DNA from: an uncultured Porphyromonadaceae bacterium
GTDB lineage: Bacteria > Bacteroidota > Bacteroidia > Bacteroidales > Muribaculaceae
Length of the DNA: 23,705 bases
Direction of reading: 5' to 3'
Assembly (NCBI GenBank): GCA_900540205.1
Contig: UQER01000034.1
Location: 1-23,705 of the forward strand
The notes under the pieces are model-generated. The model searched no databases. It was not told where the DNA came from and saw only the letters and a list, made by a program, of their open reading frames with translations. This document shows, in pieces, positions 1-7,968 of this stretch; position 1 is the first letter of the stretch; each line of letters starts with the position of its first letter. The position numbers were made by a program, and so were the translations under genes.

Positions 1-34
1 CTTCTAATTATCAGAAAGTTGGACTCACTGCGTT

Positions 35-110
35 ATGGTTTAGCGGACAGTAATAAATTCTTATAAGAGCTTATCCGAGTTTATCAGAATTTATCCGAAC
101 TTACATAAAA
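35..110. repeat. AT-rich 10-bp phased repeat tract
   Basis: From 61 to 110 the sequence falls into five consecutive 10-base units that each begin TTA: TTATAAGAGC, TTATCCGAGT, TTATCAGAAT, TTATCCGAAC, TTACATAAAA. The tract is preceded by ATGGTTTAGCGG (35-46) and AATTCTTATAAG (56-67). It is non-coding and lies beyond the hairpins downstream of tyrS. A related 9-bp tract with similar flanking words lies at 22027-22092. Function is unknown; it could be a dispersed intergenic repeat, a protein-binding array or a curved-DNA element. Confidence 0.6.
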
Positions 111-113
111 TCA

Positions 114-145
114 CCGGGGGCGCATGGCAATCCATGCGCCCCCGG
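114..145 (-). terminator. Long perfect hairpin, likely tyrS transcription terminator or REP-type palindrome
   Basis: Positions 114-127 and 132-145 form a perfect 14-bp GC-rich stem around a 4-base loop. Read on the minus strand, the stem is followed by TGATTTTATG, a modest T-run, which would suit an intrinsic terminator for the aminotransferase-tyrS unit. The core GGGGCGCATGG resembles the palindrome at 15330-15350, so a dispersed repeat role is also possible. Confidence 0.6.
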
Positions 146-151
146 CGCTTT

Positions 152-172
152 TCGCAGCCCATCGGGCTGCGA
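152..172 (-). terminator. Short hairpin just after tyrS
   Basis: Positions 152-160 and 164-172 form a perfect 9-bp stem (TCGCAGCCC / GGGCTGCGA) with a 3-base loop, 14 bases beyond the tyrS stop codon. On the minus strand it is followed by AAAAG rather than a T-run. It is therefore more likely an RNA 3'-end stabilising structure, or the first part of a tandem terminator with the hairpin at 114-145. Confidence 0.45.
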
Positions 173-185
173 TGTGCTGATGGGT

Positions 186-1481
186 TTATTGTGCGATGAG
201 GAGATAGTAGTTCTTTTTGCCGCGCTGCACAAGGAGGTATTTGCCGTTGAGCAGCATGGATTCATTCACAGCGGCGTAGGGGTCGGCCACCTTCTCCTTG
301 TTGATGGAGAGACCGCCCTGCTGGGTCATTTTGCGCATCTCGCCTTTTGAGGGGAACACGGCAGCCATGTCGGTGAGGAGGTCGATGAGTTTGGTCTCGC
401 CGTTGAACGCGTCGGCAGCAATCTCGAATGTGGGGACACCCTCGAACACGGCCAGCAGAGTGGCCTCGTCGATTTTATGGAGCGTCTCGGCAGCCTTGTT
501 GCTGAACAGAATCTGCGATGCCTCGATGGCGTTCTGCAGTTCGGCGTCGCCGTGGACCATGCGGGTAATCTCCTCGGCCAGACGCTTCTGCAGGGGGCGT
601 GCGCCGGGATTTTCGGCCTGCTGTGCCACAAGTGCGTCTATCTCAGGTTTGTCGAGAACGGTGAAAATCTTGATGTATTTCTCGGCATCCTCGTCGGATA
701 CGTTGAGCCAGAACTGGTAGAATTTGTAGGGTGAGGTACGTTTGGGGTCGAGCCATACGTTGCCGCCCTCGGTCTTGCCGAATTTAGTGCCGTCGGCCTT
801 GGTGATGAGCGGGCAGGTGATGGCGAACGCATCGTCCTTGCCGAGCATGCGGCGGATGAGTTCTGTGCCGGTGGTGATGTTGCCCCACTGGTCGGAACCG
901 CCGAGCTGCAGGCGGCAGCCCTCTTTCTCATAAAGGTGGAGGAAGTCGTAGCCCTGAAGGAGCTGATAGGAGAACTCGGTGAACGACATCCCTTCGCCGC
1001 TTTCGCCCGAGAGGCGTTTCTTTACCGAATCCTTGGCCATCATGTAGTTGACGGTGAGGTTCTTGCCCACGTCGCGGATGAAATCGAGGAATGTGTAGTC
1101 CTTCATCCAGTCGTAGTTGTTCACAAGGATTGCGGCGTTGGGGGCGTCGCTGTCGAAGTCGAGGAAGTGGGCCAGCTGGGCCTTTATGGCGTTCTGGTTG
1201 TGGCGCAGGGTTTCCACATCGAGCAGTTTGCGTTCCTGGCTTTTCATTGAGGGGTCGCCGATCATGCCGGTGGCGCCACCAACGAGGGCGATGGGCTTAT
1301 GGCCTGAGCGCTGCAGGTGCTTGAGCATCATCACGCCTACGAGGTGGCCGATGTGCAGCGAGTCGGCTGTGGGGTCGATTCCGAGGTAGGCGGCTGTGAC
1401 GCCTTTTTTCAGTTGTTCGTCTGTGCCGGGCATCATCTGGTGGATCATGCCGCGCCAGGTGAGTTCTTCTATGAAGTCCAT
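186..1481 (-). CDS. tyrS: Tyrosine--tRNA ligase (TyrRS)
   Basis: Cytoplasmic class I aminoacyl-tRNA synthetase that activates tyrosine with ATP and charges tRNA-Tyr. The protein has 431 residues, a normal length for bacterial TyrRS. The ATP-binding HIGH motif is at residues 43-46. The tyrosine/ATP site segment GGSDQWGN is at 194-201. The KMSKS-type loop appears as KFGKT at 233-237. The C-terminal 60 residues look like the S4 RNA-binding domain (GGLSINKEKV, then LLNGKYLLVQRGKKNYYLL). The ATG at 1481 gives the usual N-terminus beginning about ten residues before the conserved core. It lies 35 bp after the aminotransferase stop with no promoter seen between them, so the two are probably co-transcribed. 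Two hairpins follow the gene. Confidence 0.97.
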   Translation of the reverse strand: MDFIEELTWRGMIHQMMPGTDEQLKKGVTAAYLGIDPTADSLHIGHLVGVMMLKHLQRSGHKPIALVGGATGMIGDPSMKSQERKLLDVETLRHNQNAIKAQLAHFLDFDSDAPNAAILVNNYDWMKDYTFLDFIRDVGKNLTVNYMMAKDSVKKRLSGESGEGMSFTEFSYQLLQGYDFLHLYEKEGCRLQLGGSDQWGNITTGTELIRRMLGKDDAFAITCPLITKADGTKFGKTEGGNVWLDPKRTSPYKFYQFWLNVSDEDAEKYIKIFTVLDKPEIDALVAQQAENPGARPLQKRLAEEITRMVHGDAELQNAIEASQILFSNKAAETLHKIDEATLLAVFEGVPTFEIAADAFNGETKLIDLLTDMAAVFPSKGEMRKMTQQGGLSINKEKVADPYAAVNESMLLNGKYLLVQRGKKNYYLLIAQ

Positions 1482-1516
1482 TGTGGGATATTTGTTTTTA
1501 GGGGTATGGTTACGTG

Positions 1517-2719
1517 TCAGTTAAGTTGTGCCAAAGCGGTGCGGAGGCGGCTGAAGGCCTCGGTGAGAGCCTCGTCGGAGGCGGCATAGCTCAGGCGGAT
1601 GTAGCCGGGGAGGCAGAAGGCCGAACCGGGCACGGTGGCCACATGTGCCACTTCAAGCAGATAGAGGCAGAGGTCGTTGTCGGTGGCGATGACGCGGCCG
1701 TCGGGAGCGGTTTTGCCGAGGAATGCCGACACTTCGGGGAACAGATAGAAAGCTCCGTCGGGTTTGTTGGCTTTCAGACCGGGGATTTCGGCTGCGAGAC
1801 GCACCACGAGGTCGCGGCGGCGTTCGAAGGCGATGCGCATATCCTCAACGCACTGCTGCGGGCCGGTGTAGGCGCCCAGTGCGGCCATCTGGGCGATGGT
1901 GGAGATGCCGGATGTGGTCTGTCCCTGCAGTTTGGTCACGGCCTTGGTCATGGCCACCGGAGCGGCGATGAAACCGATGCGCCATCCGGTCATGGCATAT
2001 GCTTTGGAAACACCGTTGACAATCACCACGCGGTCGGCGATTTCGGGGAAGGAGCCCAGCGATGTGAACGAGCCGGTGTAGTTGATATGCTCGTAAATCT
2101 CGTCGGAGAGCACGGCCACATGGGGGTGACGTGCGAGCACTTCGACAAGGCCGCGCAGTTCCTCACGGCTGTAGACGCTGCCGGAGGGGTTGGAGGGGGA
2201 GCAGAGCAGCACCATAGAGGTGCGTGGGGTGATGGCTGCCTCGAGCTGTGCGGGAGTAACCTTGAAATTCTGGTCGATGCCGGCTTCCACGGGCACCACG
2301 GTGCCTTCGGCCAGTTTGACCATCTCCACGTAGCTCACCCATGCCGGCATGGGAATCACAACCTCGTCGCCGGGGTTCACCATGGCCAGGATGGCATTGT
2401 AGAGCGAGTGTTTGGCGCCGGCCGAGACCACAATCTGTTCGGGCGTGTAGTCGAGGCCGTTCTCCTTGTGGAGTTTTTCGGCAATGGCCTTGCGGAGGGC
2501 AGGGAATCCGGGCACCGGCGGATATCGGGTGATATTGTCGTCGATAGCCTTTTTTGCGGCATCCTTGATGTGTTGGGGGGTGTCGAAATCGGGCTCGCCG
2601 ACAGAGAGGTTAATCACGTCAACGCCTGCAGCGCGTAGCTCGCTGCTTTTTTGCGACATAGCAAGCGTGGCCGAAGGTGCCATCGCCTTGATGCGGTTTG
2701 AGATTCTGACTGCTTCCAT
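1517..2719 (-). CDS. Pyridoxal phosphate-dependent class I aminotransferase (aspartate aminotransferase type)
   Basis: Cytoplasmic PLP enzyme of fold type I, aspartate aminotransferase subgroup, likely moving an amino group between aspartate (or an aromatic amino acid) and 2-oxoglutarate. Counting from the ATG at 2719 it has 400 residues, a normal length. Visible signatures are GEPDFDTP near the N-terminus, SPSNPSG with N177, the PLP-pyridine aspartate D206 with Y209 (SDEIYEH), the Schiff-base lysine K239 in SKAYAMTGWRIG, and a C-terminal IRLSYA arginine for the substrate carboxylate. The frame stays open to another ATG at 2761, but a Bacteroidota -7 element lies at 2748-2755, inside that extension, so the start at 2719 (MEAVRISNRI) is preferred. 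It heads a probable two-gene unit with tyrS. Exact substrate cannot be told from sequence alone. Confidence 0.93.
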   Translation of the reverse strand: MEAVRISNRIKAMAPSATLAMSQKSSELRAAGVDVINLSVGEPDFDTPQHIKDAAKKAIDDNITRYPPVPGFPALRKAIAEKLHKENGLDYTPEQIVVSAGAKHSLYNAILAMVNPGDEVVIPMPAWVSYVEMVKLAEGTVVPVEAGIDQNFKVTPAQLEAAITPRTSMVLLCSPSNPSGSVYSREELRGLVEVLARHPHVAVLSDEIYEHINYTGSFTSLGSFPEIADRVVIVNGVSKAYAMTGWRIGFIAAPVAMTKAVTKLQGQTTSGISTIAQMAALGAYTGPQQCVEDMRIAFERRRDLVVRLAAEIPGLKANKPDGAFYLFPEVSAFLGKTAPDGRVIATDNDLCLYLLEVAHVATVPGSAFCLPGYIRLSYAASDEALTEAFSRLRTALAQLN

Positions 2720-2747
2720 GCGTCGTGGGTTTATGTTTAGTTTGTCG

Positions 2748-2755
2748 CAAAGGTA
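2748..2755 (-). promoter_or_regulatory. Bacteroidota-type -7 promoter element for the aminotransferase-tyrS unit
   Basis: On the minus strand the sequence reads TACCTTTG, an exact match to the Bacteroidota sigma-ABfr -7 consensus TAnnTTTG. Transcription would begin near 2740, leaving a leader of about 20 bases before the ATG at 2719. No clear -33 TTTG was seen at the expected spacing. The element decides the start of the aminotransferase gene. Confidence 0.7.
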
Positions 2756-2870
2756 CGACATTTTTATATAAGTAGCTGTGATATTTTAACTGATAATAGC
2801 ATTCTATAGTATCGTTTTGCCGTTCTGCCATGCGAAATGCCGGATGCGGCGCCCACGCACATCGGGCGGC

Positions 2871-5800
2871 TCATGGCTTTGCCGGTTTCACGTCGGCATC
2901 GGGGCGCGTGGTGTCGAACCTTGCGGTATCGGGGTTCTCGATGAGACCCTGACGGATGAACTGCAGGGAGTCGGCGTGCGACAGACGGTCGTCGTTCAGG
3001 TCGCGGAGCGCCGAAGCACCCGTGGCGTCGGGGGCTGCAGTGGGTCGGCGGAATGTAAGGCGCCCGCTGCGCGCCTTCTGGATGCCACGGCGGAAGGCCG
3101 TGTCGATCTGGCGCACGATGTTTACGCGGGTGTTGTCGGCAATGGCCTGGCGTTCCACCACCATGTTTTCCTTGAACTTGGCTCCTCCAAGACGGATTTT
3201 CATGTTGTCGGGGGTGCCCTTGATGTTTATGCCGAACTTGAACGGGATGGGCGACTTGAGCACCGAGATGTGGTAGTTCAGGTTCATGGCGAGGTCGTTG
3301 CTCCCCATCACGCCCAAACGGTAGCGGTCTATGTCGAACATGAAGGGATACAGCTCGATGGCCGAGTTGTCGATCACCACCTCCACGGCCATGTGGTTGA
3401 TGACGTTGTGCTTCTTGTCGCGGAACATGAGCCATTTGCTGAGGCTCTTGAAGGTGTCGGGGTCGATGAGCACAAGCGAGTCGCCCTCAATCTTGATGGC
3501 GCCCTGCAGTGTGGGTATCTCGATGTCCATCTGCGGCGAGATGTCGGAGGTGAAGGCTACATCGGCGTTGACCGTCCCGGCAAAGTTGCGTATGGTGGGG
3601 AGGAGAGAGTCGATGGCCGGAACGATTGATGTGAGCATGTCAAGGCGGAAATTCTTGACCTTCATGCCAACGCCGAACTGGAGGGAATCTACGGCCGAAC
3701 CGTTGTACAGCCCGTCGACCGAAATGGCCCCGGCCTCGGTGGAGGCGGCCAGCTTGCGCAGGTTGATGGTGCCGTCGTAAACCAGCATGTTGCCTGTGAA
3801 GCGGTGGAGCACAAGGTCGGAGTAGAGCACATGCTTGGCGCGGATGCCGAAGCGGGCGTCGATGTTGCGTGGCACCAGCAGCGGGCCTGTGGCAGTGGTG
3901 TCGGCGGCTGTCATCAGCCTGTCGTCGGCAGCCTCGCTGTCGGCATCGTTCCATATGGCGGCCGAATCGGTGCGCGCGCTGACCGCTGTGCCGGCAAAGA
4001 GCGCGTGCACTATCTCGTTGACGTTGATGGTGTCGCTGCTTAATGTGAGCCTCAGCCCGAGGGTGTTGTTGCGCCGGCTCACGAGTGCGCGGCGCAGGTT
4101 CGACACAGTTCCGTTAACTGTGAAATCGCTCTGCCCGGCGGTGTAGTGCAGGTTGTCGAGCACGATGCTGTCCTGATTGAAGCGGAGGTCGATGTGTCGC
4201 AGGCGGTTGCGCAGGGGGAATGCCGGGGTGACGAGGCGTCCGCGCGAAGCAGTGACGTGGCCGGAGAAATCCCACCGGCGCAGCAGTCGGGTGTTTTCGC
4301 GGTCAATGTCGAAATGTATATCGCCGTTCTGAGGGAGGGCGGCCAGAGAGTCGGCCATGGCTTTCCGTCGGGCAGCCCGCTGCTCGGGGGTAAGGGAACT
4401 GCTGCGTTTGGGGCGCATGTGCATGTTCAGGTCAACCTTGGCCTCGCGCAGCGACACCTTGTTGAGCGCCTGGCCGAAAAGCAGCCTGTCCACTGCCAGA
4501 CGAAGCGCCATGCGGGGGAGACGGGCCTCACCGTTGTAGCGCATCAGCGCGCCGCCAACCGAGGCGTTGCGCAGGCGCACGCGCATGGTGTCGGCCATGG
4601 AGTCGAACTTGAGGCGTTCAATCTCTAACTTCATGCCGAAGGGGTTGATGGCGGAGGTGTCTGCCGAGGATGCGCGGTTGGTGGAGCCGGCTCCGGCACG
4701 GAGTGCGTTCAGCTCCAGCACCATGTCGGGCGTAAGGGCTGCCAGGGTGTCGATTTTCAGCGAGAGGGTGAGCAGGGAGTCAATCTTATGCGTTGCGTCG
4801 CGGACGAAACTGGTGTTCGAGCCGAACTCAAGGGTGGCATGACGGGTGTAGAGGCGCCCTATCGAATCGAGCGTGGCGTCGAGGTTGCGCAGATTTATGC
4901 TTCCGGTGGCCAGCATGCGGTGGAAGTTGTTGCGCGACATGTCGGACGGCCGGAAGCGGTAGGTGGCGTCGCCGTCGATGGTGCCTGTCACGGAGCCCGG
5001 GATGAGCTGCCGCAGACGCGGAGGTATGGATGCCAGGTTCACACTGCCACGGAAAGTGCCTTCCACGCGAGGGTCGGACATGGGGCCTTTTACATTGGCT
5101 GTGAGGTTGATGTCCACTCCTGCGCCGTTGACGGTGAGCTTGTGTATGTCGAGCCGGGATTTATCCGGGTCGGTGCCGTCGAATTCGCCTGTGAGGGCCG
5201 CCGCGAACCGGTTGATGCGGAGATTCTCGTAGCGCGCAGTGCATTCAGGCACATCTATCGTGGCCTTGAACGACGGTGCCACAGTGTCGGCCGTAGACCA
5301 CGGCCGCGTCAGTTCCATTGTGGCTGTCAGGGTCATGTCGGTGGTCAGCGGCTCGGTGTAGCGGGCCATGTCGGAGGGGAGATGGCTTATGAGGGCGGCG
5401 ATGGCAACTGGGTCGGTGCGGATGTCGAACGTTTTTATCAGCGGCGCATCCGAAAGGTCAATCTCAGTGTTGAATGTAGCTGCGAACTGGTCGAGGCCCA
5501 CCCCGAAGTCCTTCAGCCCGAATTCCAGTGGATGCGTGTAGTCCCATTCTATCCGTCCGTCGGCTGAGAAGGAGAGGTTTTGGAAATTGAATTCGTCGAG
5601 CAGCGGCGTGTGGAGGTCACCGTTGATGTTGAGTGTGTAGCGTGGGCGGTCGAGGCCGTTGAAGTCGAGTGTACCCAGTGTTACGGCCACATGCACCGAA
5701 TCGGGCAGGGATGTGAATGTGATGGGACGCGCATCGGTGATGAGGAAGCGGTTGAGTGATATACGCGGAAAGGCCGTGGAGGTGCTGTCGGGAGTCTCCT

Positions 5801-6308
5801 CCTGATTCTGACTTTTGAAAATCAGATAGTTGGCTGTGGAATCGGTGGCCTGCACGATGTTGATTGCCGGACGGTTGATGATAACGTCGTAGAGGCTTAT
5901 ATGGCCCACCGAAAGTGGAAGCAGATTGATGCCTCCGTGAAAACTCCCTACCGACAGCAGTGAGTCGGCGTTGGCAGGCAACTGCCGGCGGATGGAATCG
6001 GGCAGTGTGGCGAAGGCGTGCGAGGTGATGGAGAGCGAGTCGACATCAAGTGTGAGCTTCGGGAAGGTGTGCCAGAAGGTGAGTTCCACCCGGCCTATGC
6101 GCACATCGGCGTCGAGAAGGTCGTTGGCGGTTTTCTCCACGAGCGGTGTGAGCCGGGGCGGCGTTAGAATCCACACAATCAGCGAGCACAGCAGCACGAA
6201 TAGCGCCGTTACTATGCCTGCGGTGATGGCGGTGAATCGGATGGCACGCAGCCACCAGGGGCGGCGTTTTTTCGGTTCGGGAGTTGTCCCGGTGGTTTCT
6301 TCCGGCAT
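2871..6308 (-). CDS. AsmA-like envelope protein
   Basis: Large 1145-residue protein of the AsmA-like class. A short basic cytoplasmic tail (KKRRPWWLR, residues 13-21) is followed by one membrane segment at about 25-48, so the bulk should lie in the periplasm. The segment after the membrane anchor (LTPLVEKTANDLLDADVRIGRVELTFWHTFPKL split over residues 53-85) is typical of the AsmA N-terminal region. The rest is rich in short alternating beta-strand segments (LDFNGL, LTVNGAGVDINL, IDIEIPTLQGAIKIEGDSL-like patterns), as in AsmA/TamB proteins that form a long lipid-holding groove. Family members are implicated in phospholipid movement to, or assembly of, the outer membrane. It follows the DUF5715-like gene by 47 bp and is probably its co-transcribed partner. 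The exact role is inferred. Confidence 0.85.
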   Translation of the reverse strand: MPEETTGTTPEPKKRRPWWLRAIRFTAITAGIVTALFVLLCSLIVWILTPPRLTPLVEKTANDLLDADVRIGRVELTFWHTFPKLTLDVDSLSITSHAFATLPDSIRRQLPANADSLLSVGSFHGGINLLPLSVGHISLYDVIINRPAINIVQATDSTANYLIFKSQNQEETPDSTSTAFPRISLNRFLITDARPITFTSLPDSVHVAVTLGTLDFNGLDRPRYTLNINGDLHTPLLDEFNFQNLSFSADGRIEWDYTHPLEFGLKDFGVGLDQFAATFNTEIDLSDAPLIKTFDIRTDPVAIAALISHLPSDMARYTEPLTTDMTLTATMELTRPWSTADTVAPSFKATIDVPECTARYENLRINRFAAALTGEFDGTDPDKSRLDIHKLTVNGAGVDINLTANVKGPMSDPRVEGTFRGSVNLASIPPRLRQLIPGSVTGTIDGDATYRFRPSDMSRNNFHRMLATGSINLRNLDATLDSIGRLYTRHATLEFGSNTSFVRDATHKIDSLLTLSLKIDTLAALTPDMVLELNALRAGAGSTNRASSADTSAINPFGMKLEIERLKFDSMADTMRVRLRNASVGGALMRYNGEARLPRMALRLAVDRLLFGQALNKVSLREAKVDLNMHMRPKRSSSLTPEQRAARRKAMADSLAALPQNGDIHFDIDRENTRLLRRWDFSGHVTASRGRLVTPAFPLRNRLRHIDLRFNQDSIVLDNLHYTAGQSDFTVNGTVSNLRRALVSRRNNTLGLRLTLSSDTINVNEIVHALFAGTAVSARTDSAAIWNDADSEAADDRLMTAADTTATGPLLVPRNIDARFGIRAKHVLYSDLVLHRFTGNMLVYDGTINLRKLAASTEAGAISVDGLYNGSAVDSLQFGVGMKVKNFRLDMLTSIVPAIDSLLPTIRNFAGTVNADVAFTSDISPQMDIEIPTLQGAIKIEGDSLVLIDPDTFKSLSKWLMFRDKKHNVINHMAVEVVIDNSAIELYPFMFDIDRYRLGVMGSNDLAMNLNYHISVLKSPIPFKFGINIKGTPDNMKIRLGGAKFKENMVVERQAIADNTRVNIVRQIDTAFRRGIQKARSGRLTFRRPTAAPDATGASALRDLNDDRLSHADSLQFIRQGLIENPDTARFDTTRPDADVKPAKP

Positions 6309-6355
6309 GGTGTATTGGATGTGAGAGGGTTATTGAAAAGTGGTGGGAAGCGTTA

Positions 6356-7324
6356 TCAGCGCGCGGTGATGTGGAAACATGCCTGCTTGTATTCATATTT
6401 CACGTAGCATCGTCCCTGGCGGCGCATCTGGTCCACCACCTCTCCGAGCAGGTTTTTCAGATCCTCCTGGGTGCGCGGTGTGCGTGTGGAATCGCAGATG
6501 AATTTGGCATAGCTTATGTCGAAAGTGGTGCCGTAGAGATGTGCAGAGGTGTCCACTGCGTTGCGGTTGCGCCGGCGCAGACGTTTCACCAGACGCGGTG
6601 TGCGGAGCACTGAGGTGACTTTCACGCGGTAATCGCCCCCGCCGCGCTGGCGCAGGGAGTCGCGGAACGCCAGCCCTATATCGGTGAGGAGCTTGTGGGC
6701 CTTGGGCACGAGGTATGGGAGCGAGTGGGTGAGGTTGTCGAGATAGAACGCCTCGCAGCTTTCCAGGCGCTGGAGCTTTCGGCCGCCTTCCCATGCGTTG
6801 CGGAGGGAATTCACGGGCTTGATTCCGATTTTTTCTGCGGTGGCGATGTGGAGGTAGTTGCTGTCGTTGAATGCGCGGCGGAGCGTCATGCCCAATGGGT
6901 TGATGCGGAGCTTTATGCCACCGGGAGGCATGGAGTCGAAGTGCTGTTCGTAGGGGTTGCGCGAGCGGATGGTGTCGGAGGGGTCGAGAAGCGCCAGCAG
7001 GCTTGTCAGCTCATTCTTGTTTGGGGCTGGCGTGGTTTCTTCTTCGGGTGAGGTTACGGTCTCAGCTGAGGCCGTAACAGGACTGGCGAGTGCGGTGGGC
7101 TGGCTGGCGGCTTGGGAAGCTTCCGGTTCCGGCTGGGTTGCTTCGGGTTCGGGTTGAGGCTCGGGTTGAGGTTCGGGCTGAACGGCTTCCGGTTGCTCCG
7201 GAGCGGTTGCGGCCATGAGGTCCTCCCCGTGTCCGTGGCTGCCGAAAATTGCCCATACCACCAGCAGGAGGGCGATACCGGCCATACAGTAGAGCGTGAT
7301 GCGTTTGAGTGAATTTCCGTTCAT
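6356..7324 (-). CDS. Membrane-anchored DUF5715-like protein with an M15/VanY-like zinc motif
   Basis: 322 residues. A single N-terminal hydrophobic segment (about 10-27) is followed by a low-complexity linker at 46-70 made of Pro-Glu-Pro-Gln type repeats, so a periplasmic domain is tethered by an extended spacer. The C-terminal domain (about 110-322) contains SVLRTPRLVKRL (238-249), then S260, H262, G265 and D269 in SAHLYGTTFDIS, and H318 near the C-terminus. This matches the SxHxxGxxxDI pattern and third histidine of the M15/VanY D,D-carboxypeptidase fold. The usual glutamate three residues before the last histidine (EWWH) is A315 here, so catalysis is uncertain. It resembles the Bacteroidota family named DUF5715. 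Its ATG overlaps the phosphatase stop by ATGA, which suggests translational coupling. A peptidoglycan-related role is inferred. Confidence 0.75.
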   Translation of the reverse strand: MNGNSLKRITLYCMAGIALLLVVWAIFGSHGHGEDLMAATAPEQPEAVQPEPQPEPQPEPEATQPEPEASQAASQPTALASPVTASAETVTSPEEETTPAPNKNELTSLLALLDPSDTIRSRNPYEQHFDSMPPGGIKLRINPLGMTLRRAFNDSNYLHIATAEKIGIKPVNSLRNAWEGGRKLQRLESCEAFYLDNLTHSLPYLVPKAHKLLTDIGLAFRDSLRQRGGGDYRVKVTSVLRTPRLVKRLRRRNRNAVDTSAHLYGTTFDISYAKFICDSTRTPRTQEDLKNLLGEVVDQMRRQGRCYVKYEYKQACFHITAR

Positions 7325-7854
7325 CTGTCGGTCAGGGCATTGTAGAGGTTCGCGCAGGCATCCTGCAGAAGGTCGAGCACAAGTTCAAACCCTTCCGCTC
7401 CCTCATAGTAAGGGTCGGGCACATAGTCATATCGTGTGGCGATGCTGAAAAAATCAGCCATGGCCATAATCTTGTCCTCCGCCTGGGGCGACGGAGCCAT
7501 GTTGTGGAGGTTGCGCAGGTTCTGCGCGTCCATCCCTATGATCAGGTCGAAATCCTCGAAATCCGAGGGGGTAATCTGACGGCAGCGGTGTGTCAGCTCC
7601 AGTCCGCGGTGGCGTGCATGCACACGCATACGCCGGTCGGGGAGGTCGCCGATGTGGTAGTTGCCGGTGCCGGCTGAATCTATCGTCCAGCGGGCAGCAT
7701 CGTCGTGCTCATCCACAATGGCCTGCAGCACACCTTCGGCCGCCGGCGAACGGCATATGTTGCCCAGGCACACAAACAGCACCCGGATTTTCCCCTTCTG
7801 CCGCAACTTTTCGGCAATCTGACGGAATTTTATGTTGTTTTCTGCGGGAATCAT
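7321..7854 (-). CDS. Low molecular weight protein tyrosine phosphatase
   Basis: Cytoplasmic phosphatase that removes phosphate from protein tyrosines through a cysteinyl-phosphate intermediate. Counting from the ATG at 7854 it has 177 residues. The P-loop VCLGNICRSP carries C29 and R35 (CX5R), and the general acid is D147 in DPYY. The frame is open back to a GTG at 7875, but a -7 promoter element at 7877-7884 would put transcription start downstream of that GTG, so the ATG is preferred. The N-terminus is still about 20 residues longer than in most members. It is the first gene of a probable operon with the DUF5715-like and AsmA-like genes. In other bacteria such enzymes often control exopolysaccharide tyrosine kinases; no kinase gene is visible here. 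Confidence 0.93.
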   Translation of the reverse strand: MIPAENNIKFRQIAEKLRQKGKIRVLFVCLGNICRSPAAEGVLQAIVDEHDDAARWTIDSAGTGNYHIGDLPDRRMRVHARHRGLELTHRCRQITPSDFEDFDLIIGMDAQNLRNLHNMAPSPQAEDKIMAMADFFSIATRYDYVPDPYYEGAEGFELVLDLLQDACANLYNALTDR

Positions 7855-7876
7855 AATTTTCTTGCAATTCTTCACA

Positions 7877-7884
7877 CAAAGTTA
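7877..7884 (-). promoter_or_regulatory. Bacteroidota-type -7 element for the phosphatase operon
   Basis: The minus strand reads TAACTTTG, matching TAnnTTTG. A start of transcription near 7870 would leave a leader of roughly 16 bases before the ATG at 7854. No convincing -33 TTTG is present. It is divergent from the terminase promoter candidate at 7961-7968. Confidence 0.6.
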
Positions 7885-7960
7885 GTGAAAAACACTCAGA
7901 TGCAGGTAATGTGTGCTGTTTTTTCGATTTTGAAGAAGATGGACGGCAGCTTTGGCAAGG

Positions 7961-7968
7961 TAAATTTG
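7961..7968 (+). promoter_or_regulatory. Bacteroidota-type -7 element for the terminase gene
   Basis: The plus strand reads TAAATTTG, matching TAnnTTTG, 39 bases before the ATG at 8008. A TTTG at 7929-7932 is too far away (28 bases) for a standard -33 box. The divergent space 7855-8007 therefore holds one candidate element in each direction. Confidence 0.5.

Larger units (their letters stand above)
1..185. other. Intergenic region downstream of tyrS
   Basis: No gene is recognisable in these 185 bases. The region holds the AT-rich phased repeat (35-110) and two hairpins (114-145 and 152-172). Whatever gene lies to the left starts or ends outside the window. Confidence 0.7.

Noticed and set aside
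1514..2638. Open frame of 374 codons antisense to the aminotransferase
   Set aside because: Gly/His-rich shadow of a clearly recognisable PLP enzyme; no promoter or domain of its own.
2720..2761. Upstream ATG at 2761 as the aminotransferase start
   Set aside because: The 14-codon extension contains the TACCTTTG promoter element and does not resemble aminotransferase N-termini; the ATG at 2719 gives a normal 400-residue enzyme.
2800..2822. Imperfect AT-rich inverted repeat between the AsmA-like gene and the aminotransferase promoter
   Set aside because: GATA-ATAG / CTAT-TATC pairs only with a 2-base bulge and has no T-run; too weak to call an operator or terminator.
7855..7875. GTG at 7875 as the phosphatase start
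   Set aside because: It would lie next to the -7 element, upstream of the expected transcription start; the ATG at 7854 leaves a short usable leader.
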